Assembly (NCBI RefSeq): GCF_013377905.1
Contig: NZ_JABKAV010000001.1
Span: 147,254 to 211,253, forward strand
Length of the DNA: 64,000 nucleotides
From: Hymenobacter terrestris
GTDB lineage: Bacteria > Bacteroidota > Bacteroidia > Cytophagales > Hymenobacteraceae
Direction: 5' to 3'
The notes beneath the pieces are model-generated. The model was not told the origin of the DNA and made no database searches. It was given only the letters and a program-made list of their open reading frames with translations. The position numbers and the translations under genes were made by a program. How positions within the stretch are numbered: position 1 is the stretch's first letter; each line of letters starts with the position of its first letter. Below are positions 25,551-34,671 of the stretch, in pieces.

Positions 25551-28500
25551 AGAGGTAGGTGTTCCAGTAATGGTCAGTGCGCAGGGGCTTTTTGCCCTGG
25601 GCATCGTAGTACACGGTGGGGCCGGCCTTCTCGCCGCAGCGGTAGGTTTCTTCGCGCTCCAGGGTACCATCGGGCCGGAAGTAGCGGGCGCGGCCGTGCA
25701 ATTCATCGAAGCGGTAGGGCTCTTCTTCCTGCAATTTGCCGTTGGGATAGTAGGTAACTACGGTGCCGTGCAGCTGGCCATCGGCGTTGTTTTCGAGGCG
25801 GCGGTACACCTGGCCCGAGCTATAATAGTAGGTACGCGGCCCGGTCAGCTGCCCTTTCTGGTAGGTTTCGGTGGCAGCAGGCTTGCCGTTGGCGAAGCTG
25901 GTGCTGATGGCAGCCGCGGGCTGGAGCGCGCCGTCGGCCGGGGCACCGGGACTGCGGTAGCCGAGCAGTTCGTCGTTTTCGTACACCTTCTCCAGCACCG
26001 GCTCGCCGGCCATGTTGTAGATGCGTAGCACGCCGTTCAGCTCATTGTTGGTGTAGAACGCTACGCGGTCGGGCTGGCCGTTTTCAAAGAACGTCTGGAG
26101 CTCTCCTTCGCGCTGGCCGGCACGGTAAGTTGCCTTGATATTGACTTTGCCCGAGGGGAAGTACGTTATCCATTCGCCCTCGGGCTGGCCGTTGCGATAC
26201 TGGCCCTGCTCAGTCAGCTGGCCCGTGAAGGGGTGGTAGCGCCGATATGGCCCTTCCCGCTTCCCCTGGTACAAGGCCGTGCTGATTCCGGTTTTGCCGT
26301 TGGGCAGCAGCCACTTTTCGTCGCCCTGATACTCGTAGCATAGCCAGCCGCTGGCAATGCGGGGCTGGCCACCGGGGTAGCGCAACGTTAGTGCCTTGGT
26401 GTCGGGCTCGATGCTGAGCCGGTCGATTACTTTCCCCGTCGAGTCGAAGGACACGATGCTCCGGGTCCGGTCGTACTGCAGCCACCGTTCCTGCGTGATT
26501 TTGCCGCCGGGGGTATAGTCGCGGGTGTAGCCGTGCTGATTTTCACCATCTAGGTTATATTCCTGGCTGAGCTGGCCCGTAGGGTAGAAATCCTGCCAGG
26601 TACCGCGCTGCTCGCCGCCCTGGTAAAAGCCGGTGCGCTTGAGTTGGCCGTGGTCAAAAAACTGCTCGTACAACCCCTCAAGCGCCCCGGCCTGGTAGGC
26701 CGAGCGCTGCTGCAGGCGGCCGGTACTGGTGTATAGCTCCTCGACTCCTTCGCGCTGGCCCTGCCGGTAATTGCGCACCACGCGCAGGCTGCCGTCGCGC
26801 CGGAACAGACGCCACTCCCCGTTCATTTTGCCATCGAGGTAAGCACCGGTTACCGACAGCTTGCCATCGGGATACTGGCCCTTGAAGCTGGTGGAGCCCT
26901 TGGCGGCCACCTTGGTCTGGCTCAGCGGCTTGCCGGCCGCATCAAAGTATGCCATCCGAACCACCCGCCCCTGCACGTAATCGAGCTCCGCGCTGAGGCG
27001 GCCCTGGGCATCGTAGTCTTTGTAGGTGCCGTGCAGCTCGCCGGTGGCGGGGTCGAAGTTTTGTTCTTCGCTGGGTTTGCCGGAGACGTAAAAGGCCTGC
27101 CAACGGCCCACCTGCCGGCCTTTGTCGTAGCGGCCCACGTTGGCGGGCTTGCCGTTGGGGTGGAAATCCTGGTAGTCGCCGTGCAGCTCGCCCTGCTCGT
27201 AGCTGCCCTTGCGCTCCAACTGGCCGTTAGCCGAAAACACCTCAAACGGCCCTTGGCGCTGGTCGGCCGCGTAGCCGAACTTAGTTTCTACCGTGCCATC
27301 AGGATAATAGAATGTGGAGGGACCTTCTAGTTTATCGGAGCGGTATCCGGCCCGGCGCTGCAGCTTGCCATCGGGGTAGTAGTAGAGCGCCTCGCCGTTG
27401 ATGTCGCCATTTTCGTAGGGCTCCACGCCGCTCAGCGCGCCGCAGTAGTGGTATTTATTCACCTTGCCCACAATGGTGCCGGCTTGGTAAGTGCCTTCTA
27501 CTGTGCGCGCGCCGTTGTTGAAATACTCCACGTAGCGGCCATCGAACTTCCCCTCGGCGTTGTAGTTCACCTCTTTCTGCAGGCGGCTGTTGGCGTGGTA
27601 CTCGCGCCAGGGGCCCACCGGCTTATCGGCCGCGTAGGCGCCTTCTTCCGTCACGCAGCCGGCTCCGTCAATCGTCAGCCAGGGGCCGCGGCGGTTAGCC
27701 AGCGTGCCGCTTTGGTTGTCGGCCTCACCAATAGCCATTAGGTGGCCATCGGAATACCAGCCCGGGCGGTAGGTGCCGGCGGGTTGCCCGGCCACCTGCT
27801 GTCGGGCGCGCAGGCTCAGCAGCGCGCTACCAACGGCTTCGCTCATTTGCGCTACCTTTTTCTTGTTGGCATCCACCCACTTAGCCGCCCGCTTGTCATC
27901 GGCCGAATACAGGATCAGGTAGGTAAAAGCCGTCAGGTTATCGTCGCGACGCAAGGCCTCCACAAGGGGGCCGTAAGCGCGCAGCCAGAGGTCGGTTTCG
28001 TTGGGGCCGCCCGCCGGAAACTTCTCTACCAGCAGCTGCGCCTGCTTTACAATGCTGGCATCGAATTTCACCTTCGAAGTGTACTCTTTGCGCAGGGCCA
28101 CGCGGGAAGTCAGCAACAGATCAAGCTCCTGAAATGCTTGGTTCGGTACGAAGGGCTTTTCGCGGTCCTTGTCCTCGACCTCCATCACACCAGCGGCAAT
28201 CTTTTCGGCCAACGACAGCACCTGCAGGCTGCCTTCGGCATCGGGCTCCAGCGCCAGATAAGTCAGCAGACTGATAAGGGCGCGGGCGGTTTGGCCCTGT
28301 TCCAGGGCCAGCCAGGCCAGCTGGTAGTGTGTGGCTTCGTGCAGCGGGTTCAATTCCAGGCTACGCTGCCAGCTTTGCAACGCCTCGGGCCGGCGCTTAA
28401 GCACATCGAAGCTCACGCCCCGGTTGAAGTACAGCGGCTGGTTGTAGGGAAAGCGCTGCAGACCATCGGCGTAGGCCTGCAGCGTGGCGGCCTCGTTCTT

Positions 28501-28866
28501 CAGGCTTTCTTCAGCATCGGCCAGCACCAGGTAGGGCTGGGCACTGTGCTGGTGCAGCTCCATAGCGCGACGGCTAACGATGGCGGCCTCAGTAAACTGC
28601 TTGTTGCGCAGGTAAGCCAGCGACAAGTCGCCCAGCACACTCACGTAAGCCGAGTCGGAGGACGGCACCCGCAGATACTCCCGGATGGCCCCGGTATAGT
28701 CGCCTTTCTCGAACAGTGGCCCGGCCAGCTCGAAGGCCCGGGCAGCGGTTGGAAGCGTTGGAACGGGCTGGTTGGCGGTGGTAGAGGTAGCCGACTTTTG
28801 AGCCAAGGCCATACCGGCGCTGCCGGTCAAAAGGCCCAGACACAGGCCGTATGCAGAAATTCGCAT
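25537..28866 (-). CDS. Giant TPR plus MORN-repeat (YwqK-like) exported protein
   Basis: An 1109-residue exported protein. A signal peptide (1-22, ending GMALAQ) is followed by TPR helices (about 40-220), a helical region (about 220-370) and then roughly 25-30 MORN/YwqK-type repeats of about 23 residues to the C-terminus, with units such as GPSTFYYPDGTVE and LHGDYQDFHPNGKP. YwqK proteins are often labelled toxin-antitoxin antitoxin, but this annotation has little meaning here. The repeats should form a long beta-hairpin ladder, suited to a scaffold. The next gene starts 14 bases before this one stops, so the two are cotranslated. The cluster MORN, DUF3857-transglutaminase, DUF3857 suggests a joint periplasmic task. 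Confidence 0.87.
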   Translation of the reverse strand: MRISAYGLCLGLLTGSAGMALAQKSATSTTANQPVPTLPTAARAFELAGPLFEKGDYTGAIREYLRVPSSDSAYVSVLGDLSLAYLRNKQFTEAAIVSRRAMELHQHSAQPYLVLADAEESLKNEAATLQAYADGLQRFPYNQPLYFNRGVSFDVLKRRPEALQSWQRSLELNPLHEATHYQLAWLALEQGQTARALISLLTYLALEPDAEGSLQVLSLAEKIAAGVMEVEDKDREKPFVPNQAFQELDLLLTSRVALRKEYTSKVKFDASIVKQAQLLVEKFPAGGPNETDLWLRAYGPLVEALRRDDNLTAFTYLILYSADDKRAAKWVDANKKKVAQMSEAVGSALLSLRARQQVAGQPAGTYRPGWYSDGHLMAIGEADNQSGTLANRRGPWLTIDGAGCVTEEGAYAADKPVGPWREYHANSRLQKEVNYNAEGKFDGRYVEYFNNGARTVEGTYQAGTIVGKVNKYHYCGALSGVEPYENGDINGEALYYYPDGKLQRRAGYRSDKLEGPSTFYYPDGTVETKFGYAADQRQGPFEVFSANGQLERKGSYEQGELHGDYQDFHPNGKPANVGRYDKGRQVGRWQAFYVSGKPSEEQNFDPATGELHGTYKDYDAQGRLSAELDYVQGRVVRMAYFDAAGKPLSQTKVAAKGSTSFKGQYPDGKLSVTGAYLDGKMNGEWRLFRRDGSLRVVRNYRQGQREGVEELYTSTGRLQQRSAYQAGALEGLYEQFFDHGQLKRTGFYQGGEQRGTWQDFYPTGQLSQEYNLDGENQHGYTRDYTPGGKITQERWLQYDRTRSIVSFDSTGKVIDRLSIEPDTKALTLRYPGGQPRIASGWLCYEYQGDEKWLLPNGKTGISTALYQGKREGPYRRYHPFTGQLTEQGQYRNGQPEGEWITYFPSGKVNIKATYRAGQREGELQTFFENGQPDRVAFYTNNELNGVLRIYNMAGEPVLEKVYENDELLGYRSPGAPADGALQPAAAISTSFANGKPAATETYQKGQLTGPRTYYYSSGQVYRRLENNADGQLHGTVVTYYPNGKLQEEEPYRFDELHGRARYFRPDGTLEREETYRCGEKAGPTVYYDAQGKKPLRTDHYWNTYLYGSR

Positions 28867-29154
28867 CAGTTATACTTGATAGAATACCTCACTGGCCCAT
28901 CCGATCCTGCGGTGTGCCCCTGATAGTTCCACAAGTATACCGGATTTGGCCGGCTTGAAAAAGCAAACTGCCTACTGGTAATCCTATTTATTTCGCTCTC
29001 CTACCCTTATCCACCTATCTGGTACCAGACCCGCCCGATGCGGGCCAAGCGAGCATCGGGGGCGCATTCGAGGCAATCGGAGCGGCGGTGCCCCCTTCCG
29101 GACGGTAGCAGCTTCGCGGGGTGCATGCGGCCAGACTGCAATTCTGGTAATGCC
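28867..29154. other. 288-base intergenic stretch
   Basis: AT-rich near the MORN gene start (28867-29030) and GC-rich beyond 29035. It should hold the promoter of the MORN gene, but no consensus -7 box was found. No supported gene. Confidence 0.4.
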
Positions 29155-30408
29155 CTACCTGTTGAAGCTGACGTTGCCGTAGCGGACTTTGATATTCACG
29201 TTGCCGGCCTTACGGGCCGAAGCAACGCCGAACGTGCCCTGCGTGTCGCTGGAAGTAGGACTGGATTCGGCCGACGCTACTTTTACCAGACTCTTATCGA
29301 CCAGCAGCTGGCCGTGCTCGGTGTTTACATCGAACCCAAAGGCGGCACCGTCGGGGAAGTTGAGCAGGATGGTGCTGTAGCCGCCGTCGAGGGTGATCTG
29401 GCGGAAATTGGGGCCGGTGTTGCGCACCTCAAAGCTAGGGCTGTACTGCACCTTCATATCGAGCGCACTGTTGAGCTTATCGACACTGAAGCGCGAATAG
29501 CCCGACGTACCGCGCAGGTTCTGGACGGTGCCCAGGGCTATGTCGCCGTATTTGCTGTGCATGGTCAGGTCGCTTACCAGCCCAATATCAATATCAGAGT
29601 AGTTACTGTTCAGTTCCACGCTACCGCCTTCGGTGAGGCGTACCTTGGCATACGAGGCATCAATAACGGCCCGCCGAACGAAAGGCACAGAAGCACGGGC
29701 ATTTGTCAGTTTCAGGCTGTTGCGCGGCCCTTCCAGCCGCGCCGTACGCAGACGGCCGTATTCCACAGCCAGTTCGGTGGCCCCGGTCAGGTCGCCGGTC
29801 ACGCTGATTTGGCCAAAGGCATTGTGCAGGGCCAGCGGGTTATTGGCGGGCACCCATACGGTGTAGTTTACCTCGTAGAGCTTCACCTGGCTGCGGCATT
29901 CGCGGGGCAGCTCGCCGAAGCGGGAGCGGGCCGAAATGCCACCCGTTTTGGGGTCGCGGGCCAACAGCTCCACGTCAATCATGGCCTGCAGTTCCTGCGC
30001 CTTCGCCTCGGTTTCGGCCCGGGTGATGATAGTAACATCGGTGCGGATTTCGGGGCGGTTCCACACGTTTATCTCTACCCGGCCGTAGCGGGTATCGAGG
30101 GTGTAGAGCTTAGTGGAGCTGGTAGGGAACGTGCGGCTCAGCGTCCGGACTTTCTCAACGGCCGGTACGGCGACCCCATCGTTCTGCGCGGGCCCTTGGT
30201 CGGGATTCGGGGCAGTGCTCACGCGCGGTACCAACGCGCCCGACTGGCCAGCCAGGGCCGCGGCGGCCGGCTCGCAGAAATGGGCATCGGCGGAGCCGGA
30301 CGGGGCTAGTACCTGCGCCTGAACAGTGCTCAGGGTCAGGCTCAGCAACGCCGTCAACGCCAGCCCGAACTGGCTGGCCCTGTCGTTTATCATCCGGAAC
30401 CAATGCAT
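29155..30408 (-). CDS. DUF4097-like exported beta-repeat protein
   Basis: A 417-residue exported protein with a signal peptide (about 1-32, ending STVQAQ). From about residue 105 it consists of short repeated beta strands of the type found in DUF4097/adhesin-like proteins: RYGRVEINVWNRPEIRTDV, AFGQISVTGDL, YGRLRTARLEG, SKYGDIALGTV and YGNVSFNR at the very end. Such proteins fold as a beta-helix or solenoid. It is the third gene of a set with an ECF sigma factor and a single-helix membrane protein; only 4 bases separate it from the latter. Its job may be envelope sensing or repair, inferred from context. Confidence 0.78.
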   Translation of the reverse strand: MHWFRMINDRASQFGLALTALLSLTLSTVQAQVLAPSGSADAHFCEPAAAALAGQSGALVPRVSTAPNPDQGPAQNDGVAVPAVEKVRTLSRTFPTSSTKLYTLDTRYGRVEINVWNRPEIRTDVTIITRAETEAKAQELQAMIDVELLARDPKTGGISARSRFGELPRECRSQVKLYEVNYTVWVPANNPLALHNAFGQISVTGDLTGATELAVEYGRLRTARLEGPRNSLKLTNARASVPFVRRAVIDASYAKVRLTEGGSVELNSNYSDIDIGLVSDLTMHSKYGDIALGTVQNLRGTSGYSRFSVDKLNSALDMKVQYSPSFEVRNTGPNFRQITLDGGYSTILLNFPDGAAFGFDVNTEHGQLLVDKSLVKVASAESSPTSSDTQGTFGVASARKAGNVNIKVRYGNVSFNR

Positions 30409-30412
30409 TCAG

Positions 30413-31177
30413 TTAAGGCAAACGGCGGCTGTCGGCCACCATGTAGGGTTGGGAGTGGTACTCGCGCATCTGCTCGCGGGTGCGCAACTGCTGGCCCAGC
30501 AAATCGAGCCGAATCTGCATGTTGCTGTTCATAGCCTCCAGCACCATTTCGGGTTCGGGGTTCTGGTAGAGCTCCGTTTTAAGCTGTTGGTAGGCCACAT
30601 CGAGGGCGTCCAACTCCTGCTGCCAGTCGGCCTGCGGGGCCTCTGCGCCAAACTCCTCATCGGTCAGGCGCAGCTCCTGCTGGCGCTCGGTCAACTGGGT
30701 GGCATAGTACGTTTCCATCCGCTGCACGGCGCTGGCTAAGCGCTGCTCAGGGCCCGCCGAAGCCGGTGAGGCCAGACCGGGAACTGTATAAGGTAGCAGC
30801 TCGGCCTCTGGCCCGGCAGCTAGCGCAGCCGTAGCCGCCGAGCGGGTCCAGCGGCTGGCCTGGGGCTGCTGCCAGGCCCAAGTACCCAGCAGCAATAGGG
30901 TGGCTACGGCGGCGGCAATGCCGTAGGGTCGGGCCGAGCGCACTGCAGCAGCGGTAGCATTAGCCGTAGCGGCAGGCGTTAGTGCGGTTGGGTCTGCCTG
31001 CGGGAATAAGGCCAACACCCGGGCAGGTGCCGATTCAGATTGCGGCTCGGGGGCGACAGAAGCCGCGTCCAGGTCCTGGGCAATGGATTCCCATAGGTCC
31101 GGGCGCGGCTCAAAGGCGTCGAAATCGGCGCGATTATGGTCCACGAAGGTTTCCAGTCCGGGGTTATTGATATGCAT
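30413..31177 (-). CDS. Single-pass membrane protein, probable anti-sigma factor
   Basis: A 254-residue protein with one transmembrane helix (about 77-96, GIAAAVATLLLLGTWAW). The cytoplasmic N-terminus has FDAFEPRPDLWESIAQDL, a short pattern common in anti-sigma-like proteins of this phylum. The periplasmic part (about 100-254) is helical and Gln/Glu rich. It lies between an ECF sigma factor gene and an envelope protein gene. No classical zinc-binding anti-sigma motif is visible, so the role is inferred from topology and position. The sigma factor is encoded 244 bases upstream, so it could have its own promoter. Confidence 0.68.
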   Translation of the reverse strand: MHINNPGLETFVDHNRADFDAFEPRPDLWESIAQDLDAASVAPEPQSESAPARVLALFPQADPTALTPAATANATAAAVRSARPYGIAAAVATLLLLGTWAWQQPQASRWTRSAATAALAAGPEAELLPYTVPGLASPASAGPEQRLASAVQRMETYYATQLTERQQELRLTDEEFGAEAPQADWQQELDALDVAYQQLKTELYQNPEPEMVLEAMNSNMQIRLDLLGQQLRTREQMREYHSQPYMVADSRRLP

Positions 31178-31421
31178 GGCAAAGAGAGTGGCGGAACCGG
31201 GCGGCTGGTCGGGCGAGGGGTGGGCCAGCGCCGCACGGTGTTGTATGTGCTGGGTATTGAAGTGCGGGAAATGAGCAGACTAGTGAAGAGCTAAGCAGTG
31301 TGTCGCGGGCGCGCCGCATGGTTACTTGGCCATCAACAAACCGGAAAAGCTACCAAGCGGCGGGGCAGGTGGCGCACCAGCCAGCTTGCATCTTTCCGGT
31401 AGACTACTTTTTCTTCGCCTA

Positions 31422-31982
31422 TCAAAGTCCGTGTTGCCGGGCTAATTCGAGGAGCTTCTTACGAGCCCGGCTGTATTGTGATTTAGAAGTGGATTCGCTG
31501 ATGTTGAGAATACCGGCAATTTCGGCGTGGTCGTAACCTTCGAGCAGATACAAGGTGAGCACGACGCGGTAGCCGTCGGGCAGATCCTGCACGCAGCGGC
31601 GCACCACATCGGCCCGCCAGCTGGTTATTTCCGGCTCGGGGCCGTAGTCGGTAGCTTCGGCGGCGGCATCGTGCTGCTCGCCCAGCGGCACCAGACTCAG
31701 GCGCCGATTGCGCAGGCAGTTGATGCTTTTGTTGATGACGATGCGCTTGAGCCAAGAGCCGAACGACGAGTCGCCCTTGTAGCTATGCAGCTCCCGAAAC
31801 GCACTCAAAAACGCTTCCTGCAGCACATCCTCGGCCTCGGCATAGTCGCCGGTGATGCGCAACGAGGCGTTGAACATGGCTTTGGCGTAACGCTTGTAGA
31901 TTTCGGCCTGGGCGCGCCGGTCACCCAAGCGGCACCGCTCGACCAGCGGCGCGTTGATGTCGGTATAGGCAAAAGCTTCCAT
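31422..31982 (-). CDS. ECF RNA polymerase sigma factor
   Basis: A 186-residue sigma-70 family protein of the extracytoplasmic function class. Region 2 (about 20-90) has YAKAMFNASLRITGDYAEAE then DVLQEAF, and region 4 (about 125-180) has LPDGYRVVLTLYLLEGYDH followed by the helix-turn-helix EIAGILNISESTSKSQYSRA. Regions 1 and 3 are absent as expected. It should direct transcription of a small regulon after release from an anti-sigma factor, probably the membrane protein encoded next. A TACCTTTC near-match lies about 35 bases upstream of the start. Confidence 0.92.
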   Translation of the reverse strand: MEAFAYTDINAPLVERCRLGDRRAQAEIYKRYAKAMFNASLRITGDYAEAEDVLQEAFLSAFRELHSYKGDSSFGSWLKRIVINKSINCLRNRRLSLVPLGEQHDAAAEATDYGPEPEITSWRADVVRRCVQDLPDGYRVVLTLYLLEGYDHAEIAGILNISESTSKSQYSRARKKLLELARQHGL

Positions 31983-32253
31983 AAGGTGTGGCAGCAGTAA
32001 CGAAACAAAAGAGTGGGAAAGGTAAATATCCCACTTTCCGGGCGAACCGACACGCGCCGGCAGTTAAGTAGTACAAAGACCAGCAGCCGGGCTGGTAGTT
32101 GCACTCCGCAGATAAGACAGCTGCCAATTCCGGATTGTTCACTAACAGACAGCGGTTGTCGGCCGGTGCCTCACTTGTTGAACTCAGGTTATCGCGCAAC
32201 ATCCCAAAACACCATCTTCGAATGGTTTTAGACCTCATCGTCCACTCTGTTTT
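31983..32253. other. Intergenic gap between divergent sigma factor and lipoprotein genes
   Basis: About 270 bases, AT-richer than the genes. It should carry promoters for both directions. A TACCTTTC-like box for the sigma gene is the only motif seen. No supported gene. Confidence 0.35.
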
Positions 32254-32271
32254 ATAAAGCGCTTTTACTCT

Positions 32272-32766
32272 TTGCCCGTGCTGTTCCTCAGCGCCACCCT
32301 GTTTTCTGCCTGCGAAAAAGTCAACTTCGGTGACGACGGCGGCATCACCGAACGCGACAGTACTGGACTTACCACTGGTCATGTAGATAAGTCGGACTGG
32401 GGCTCTGACGCCACCTGGAAAAAGCAGGAGCTGGACTTGTTCAAGGGCCTGGACCTCGACCTGAATGGTACCCAGCAGGGTGGCGTCAGGGACATTATTT
32501 TATACCCAAACCCTGTTGCGACCGAAGCTGCTTTTCGTGTCGGGCAGTCCGGCAGTGCCACCCAATTTGCTTGGGTAATGGTAGACAGGAAGTATAAAGT
32601 GGTGATGAAGTTGATAAATGACGCACGCATTTCGGGCAATGGCAGCGGGTACTCATTTGATTTTAGTTCGCTCAAAAAAGGGGAAACTTACCGGATGTAC
32701 TATGTTTTCCATACCGGCACCAACTTGGTTAGTAAAGGGCACGGCGATATTAAGATACTCGACTAG
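32272..32766 (+). CDS. Small lipoprotein of unknown function with a problematic start codon
   Basis: A 164-residue protein of no family I recognise. The sequence LFLSATLFSAC is a good lipoprotein signal ending at the acylated Cys. The first standard start in frame is a TTG at 32272, which would give a signal lacking positive charges. Reading on upstream, the codons ATA-AAG-CGC (from 32254) would yield (M)KRFYSLPVLFLSATLFSAC, a perfect lipoprotein signal with its Lys-Arg start. So the true start is probably ATA at 32254 or a lost ATG. The mature part contains the motif ILYPNPVATEAAFRV, like the start of a T9SS-type sorting or FlgD-like fold, but without the usual end. A hairpin follows. Confidence 0.62.
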   Translation: MPVLFLSATLFSACEKVNFGDDGGITERDSTGLTTGHVDKSDWGSDATWKKQELDLFKGLDLDLNGTQQGGVRDIILYPNPVATEAAFRVGQSGSATQFAWVMVDRKYKVVMKLINDARISGNGSGYSFDFSSLKKGETYRMYYVFHTGTNLVSKGHGDIKILD

Positions 32767-32807
32767 CCTCGGCGAGCTATTACAAGCACTGTTGCCGGAC
32801 TTATCAA

Positions 32808-32850
32808 ACGCAAACGGCCCGCCCGGTAAAACCGAGCGGGCCGTTTGCGT
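32808..32850. terminator. Bidirectional hairpin terminator
   Basis: Arms 32808-32827 and 32831-32850 pair over 20 positions with one mismatch around a 3-base loop. It lies between the convergent lipoprotein and aldehyde dehydrogenase genes. Confidence 0.8.
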
Positions 32851-32868
32851 ACTCTCGAAGCGCTAAGG

Positions 32869-34467
32869 TTACACGTCGAACTTGATGCCCTGGGCCAGTG
32901 GCAGCGTGGTGCTGTAGTTGATGGTGTTGGTCTGGCGGCGCATGTACACCTTCCAGGCGTCAGAGCCAGATTCGCGGCCTCCGCCGGTTTCCTTTTCGCC
33001 CCCGAAAGCGCCGCCTATTTCGGCCCCGCTCGTGCCGATGTTTACGTTGGCAATGCCGCAGTCGGAGCCGCCCTGGCTGAGGAAGGCCTCGGCCTCCCGC
33101 ATGTTGAGCGTGAAGATGCTCGACGACAAGCCCTGGCGCACGCCGTTCTGCAGGTCGATGGCGGCCATTACGTCGCCGCTGTACTTAATGAGGTACAGAA
33201 TGGGCGCGAAGGTTTCGTCCTGCACCGTGGCGTACTCGTTCTTCGCCTCCACAATGGCGGGCGTTACGTAGGTACCGGTCGCGTATTTCTCACCTTCGAG
33301 TACTTCGCCGCCGATGAGCAGCTTGCCGCCTTCGCTTTGCACCGCTTTCAGGGCCTTCTGAAAACCATCCACCGAATCCTTGTCAATCAGCGGACCGACC
33401 AGCGTTCCGTCCTGCAGCGGGTGGCCGATGGGCAGGTTGGGGTATATTTTGAGCAGGTGGGCCTTCACGTCGTCGTAAATCGAGTCGTGGATGATGAGAC
33501 GGCGCGTGCTGGTGCAGCGCTGCCCACAGGTACCCACGGCCCCAAACACGATGCCCGGCATGGCAATGCTCAGGTCGGCGTGCTCGGTGAGGATGATGGC
33601 GTTGTTGCCGCCCAGCTCCAGCAACGACTTGCCCAAGCGGGCACCTACAGCCTCCCCTACTTTCTTGCCCATGCGGGTGCTGCCGGTGGCCGACACCAGC
33701 GGCACGCGCCCATCGGCGGCCATTTTGGCCCCGATTTCAGCATCGCCAATAATCAGGTTGAAGATGCCCTCGGGTAGCTCGTTTTCCTCCAGCACGCTCT
33801 TGATGATGTGCTGAATGGCCACGCCCGTGAGCGGGGTTTTCTCGGAGGGTTTCCAGATGCAGGTGTCGCCGCAGACGGCAGCCAGCATGGCGTTCCAGCT
33901 CCAGACCGCCACCGGAAAGTTGAAGGCCGAGATGATGCCCACCACGCCCAGCGGGTGGTACTGCTCGTACATGCGGTGGGCAGGGCGCTCCGAGTGCATG
34001 GTGAGGCCGTGCAGCTGGCGCGAAAGACCCACGGCAAAGTCGCAGATGTCAATCATTTCCTGCACTTCGCCGAGGCCTTCCTGCAGGATTTTGCCCATCT
34101 CGTAGCTCACCAGCTTGCCCAGGTCGTCCTTGTGGTCGCGGAGCTTGTTGCCAATCTGGCGCACGATTTCGCCGCGCTTGGGCGCCGGAACCAGCCGCCA
34201 GGTTTTGAACGCTTCCTGAGCCTTCGTAACAACCTGCTCGTAGTCTTCGGCCGTGGCCATGGACACGGTCCCGATTACCTGACCGTCGGCGGGCGAATAG
34301 ATGGTGCGGGTGTTCTTGTTGTCGGTGCCGCCCCACTCCAGGCCGGTGCTCCAGGCGGCGTTGTGGGCCTGTACGCCCAGCGCGCGCAGTACCTGCCGGA
34401 TGCCGTGCTGGTCGTGGTCCTGAACGTCGGTGCCGGTGGCAACAGCTTCTTCGAGTGCTTGCTTCAT
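32869..34467 (-). CDS. ALDH7-type aldehyde dehydrogenase (probable aminoadipate-semialdehyde dehydrogenase)
   Basis: A 532-residue NAD(P)-dependent aldehyde dehydrogenase. The Rossmann part carries SAFNFPVAVWSWNAM and KPSEKTPLTG; the active site Glu is in LLELGGNNAII and the nucleophilic Cys in GTCGQRCTSTRR. The latter motif and the overall length place it with ALDH7 (antiquitin), whose bacterial members oxidise L-2-aminoadipate 6-semialdehyde (piperideine-6-carboxylate) in lysine catabolism. The substrate is inferred from the family. No other lysine-degradation gene is nearby. It begins 205 bases downstream of the HtrA gene, past a hairpin, so it probably has its own promoter. Confidence 0.9.
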   Translation of the reverse strand: MKQALEEAVATGTDVQDHDQHGIRQVLRALGVQAHNAAWSTGLEWGGTDNKNTRTIYSPADGQVIGTVSMATAEDYEQVVTKAQEAFKTWRLVPAPKRGEIVRQIGNKLRDHKDDLGKLVSYEMGKILQEGLGEVQEMIDICDFAVGLSRQLHGLTMHSERPAHRMYEQYHPLGVVGIISAFNFPVAVWSWNAMLAAVCGDTCIWKPSEKTPLTGVAIQHIIKSVLEENELPEGIFNLIIGDAEIGAKMAADGRVPLVSATGSTRMGKKVGEAVGARLGKSLLELGGNNAIILTEHADLSIAMPGIVFGAVGTCGQRCTSTRRLIIHDSIYDDVKAHLLKIYPNLPIGHPLQDGTLVGPLIDKDSVDGFQKALKAVQSEGGKLLIGGEVLEGEKYATGTYVTPAIVEAKNEYATVQDETFAPILYLIKYSGDVMAAIDLQNGVRQGLSSSIFTLNMREAEAFLSQGGSDCGIANVNIGTSGAEIGGAFGGEKETGGGRESGSDAWKVYMRRQTNTINYSTTLPLAQGIKFDV

Positions 34468-34608
34468 GAGGTGCGAAATATGGGTGGGATTACAATTTCA
34501 AGAGAATAAGGCCGCCGGAGCAGCCTTTTACAAAGCTAACAAATTAGATTGGGGCCGGATTTTAACCGCGCCACCAGCCCTATCCGAATCAACTTCTCAG
34601 GCCACAAA

Positions 34609-34642
34609 AAAACCTGCCATAGCTTACGCTACAGCAGGTTTT
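34609..34642 (-). terminator. Hairpin terminator after the HtrA gene
   Basis: AAAACCTGC pairs with GCAGGTTTT, and the inner stem continues with two mismatches to a 4-base loop. A and T runs border the hairpin. It lies 30 bases after the stop codon at 34672. Confidence 0.7.
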
Positions 34643-34671
34643 ACTTCGTACCAAACGATAAGAGCTACTCC

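Noticed and set aside
25537..28866. Toxin-antitoxin assignment of the YwqK-like MORN protein
   Set aside because: The label is inherited from automated naming; an exported 1109-residue repeat protein with no toxin partner does not fit.
29038..30309. 423-codon plus-strand open frame opposite the DUF4097-like gene
   Set aside because: The minus-strand product has a signal peptide and repeats, and is cotranscribed with its neighbours; the plus-strand product has no recognisable feature.
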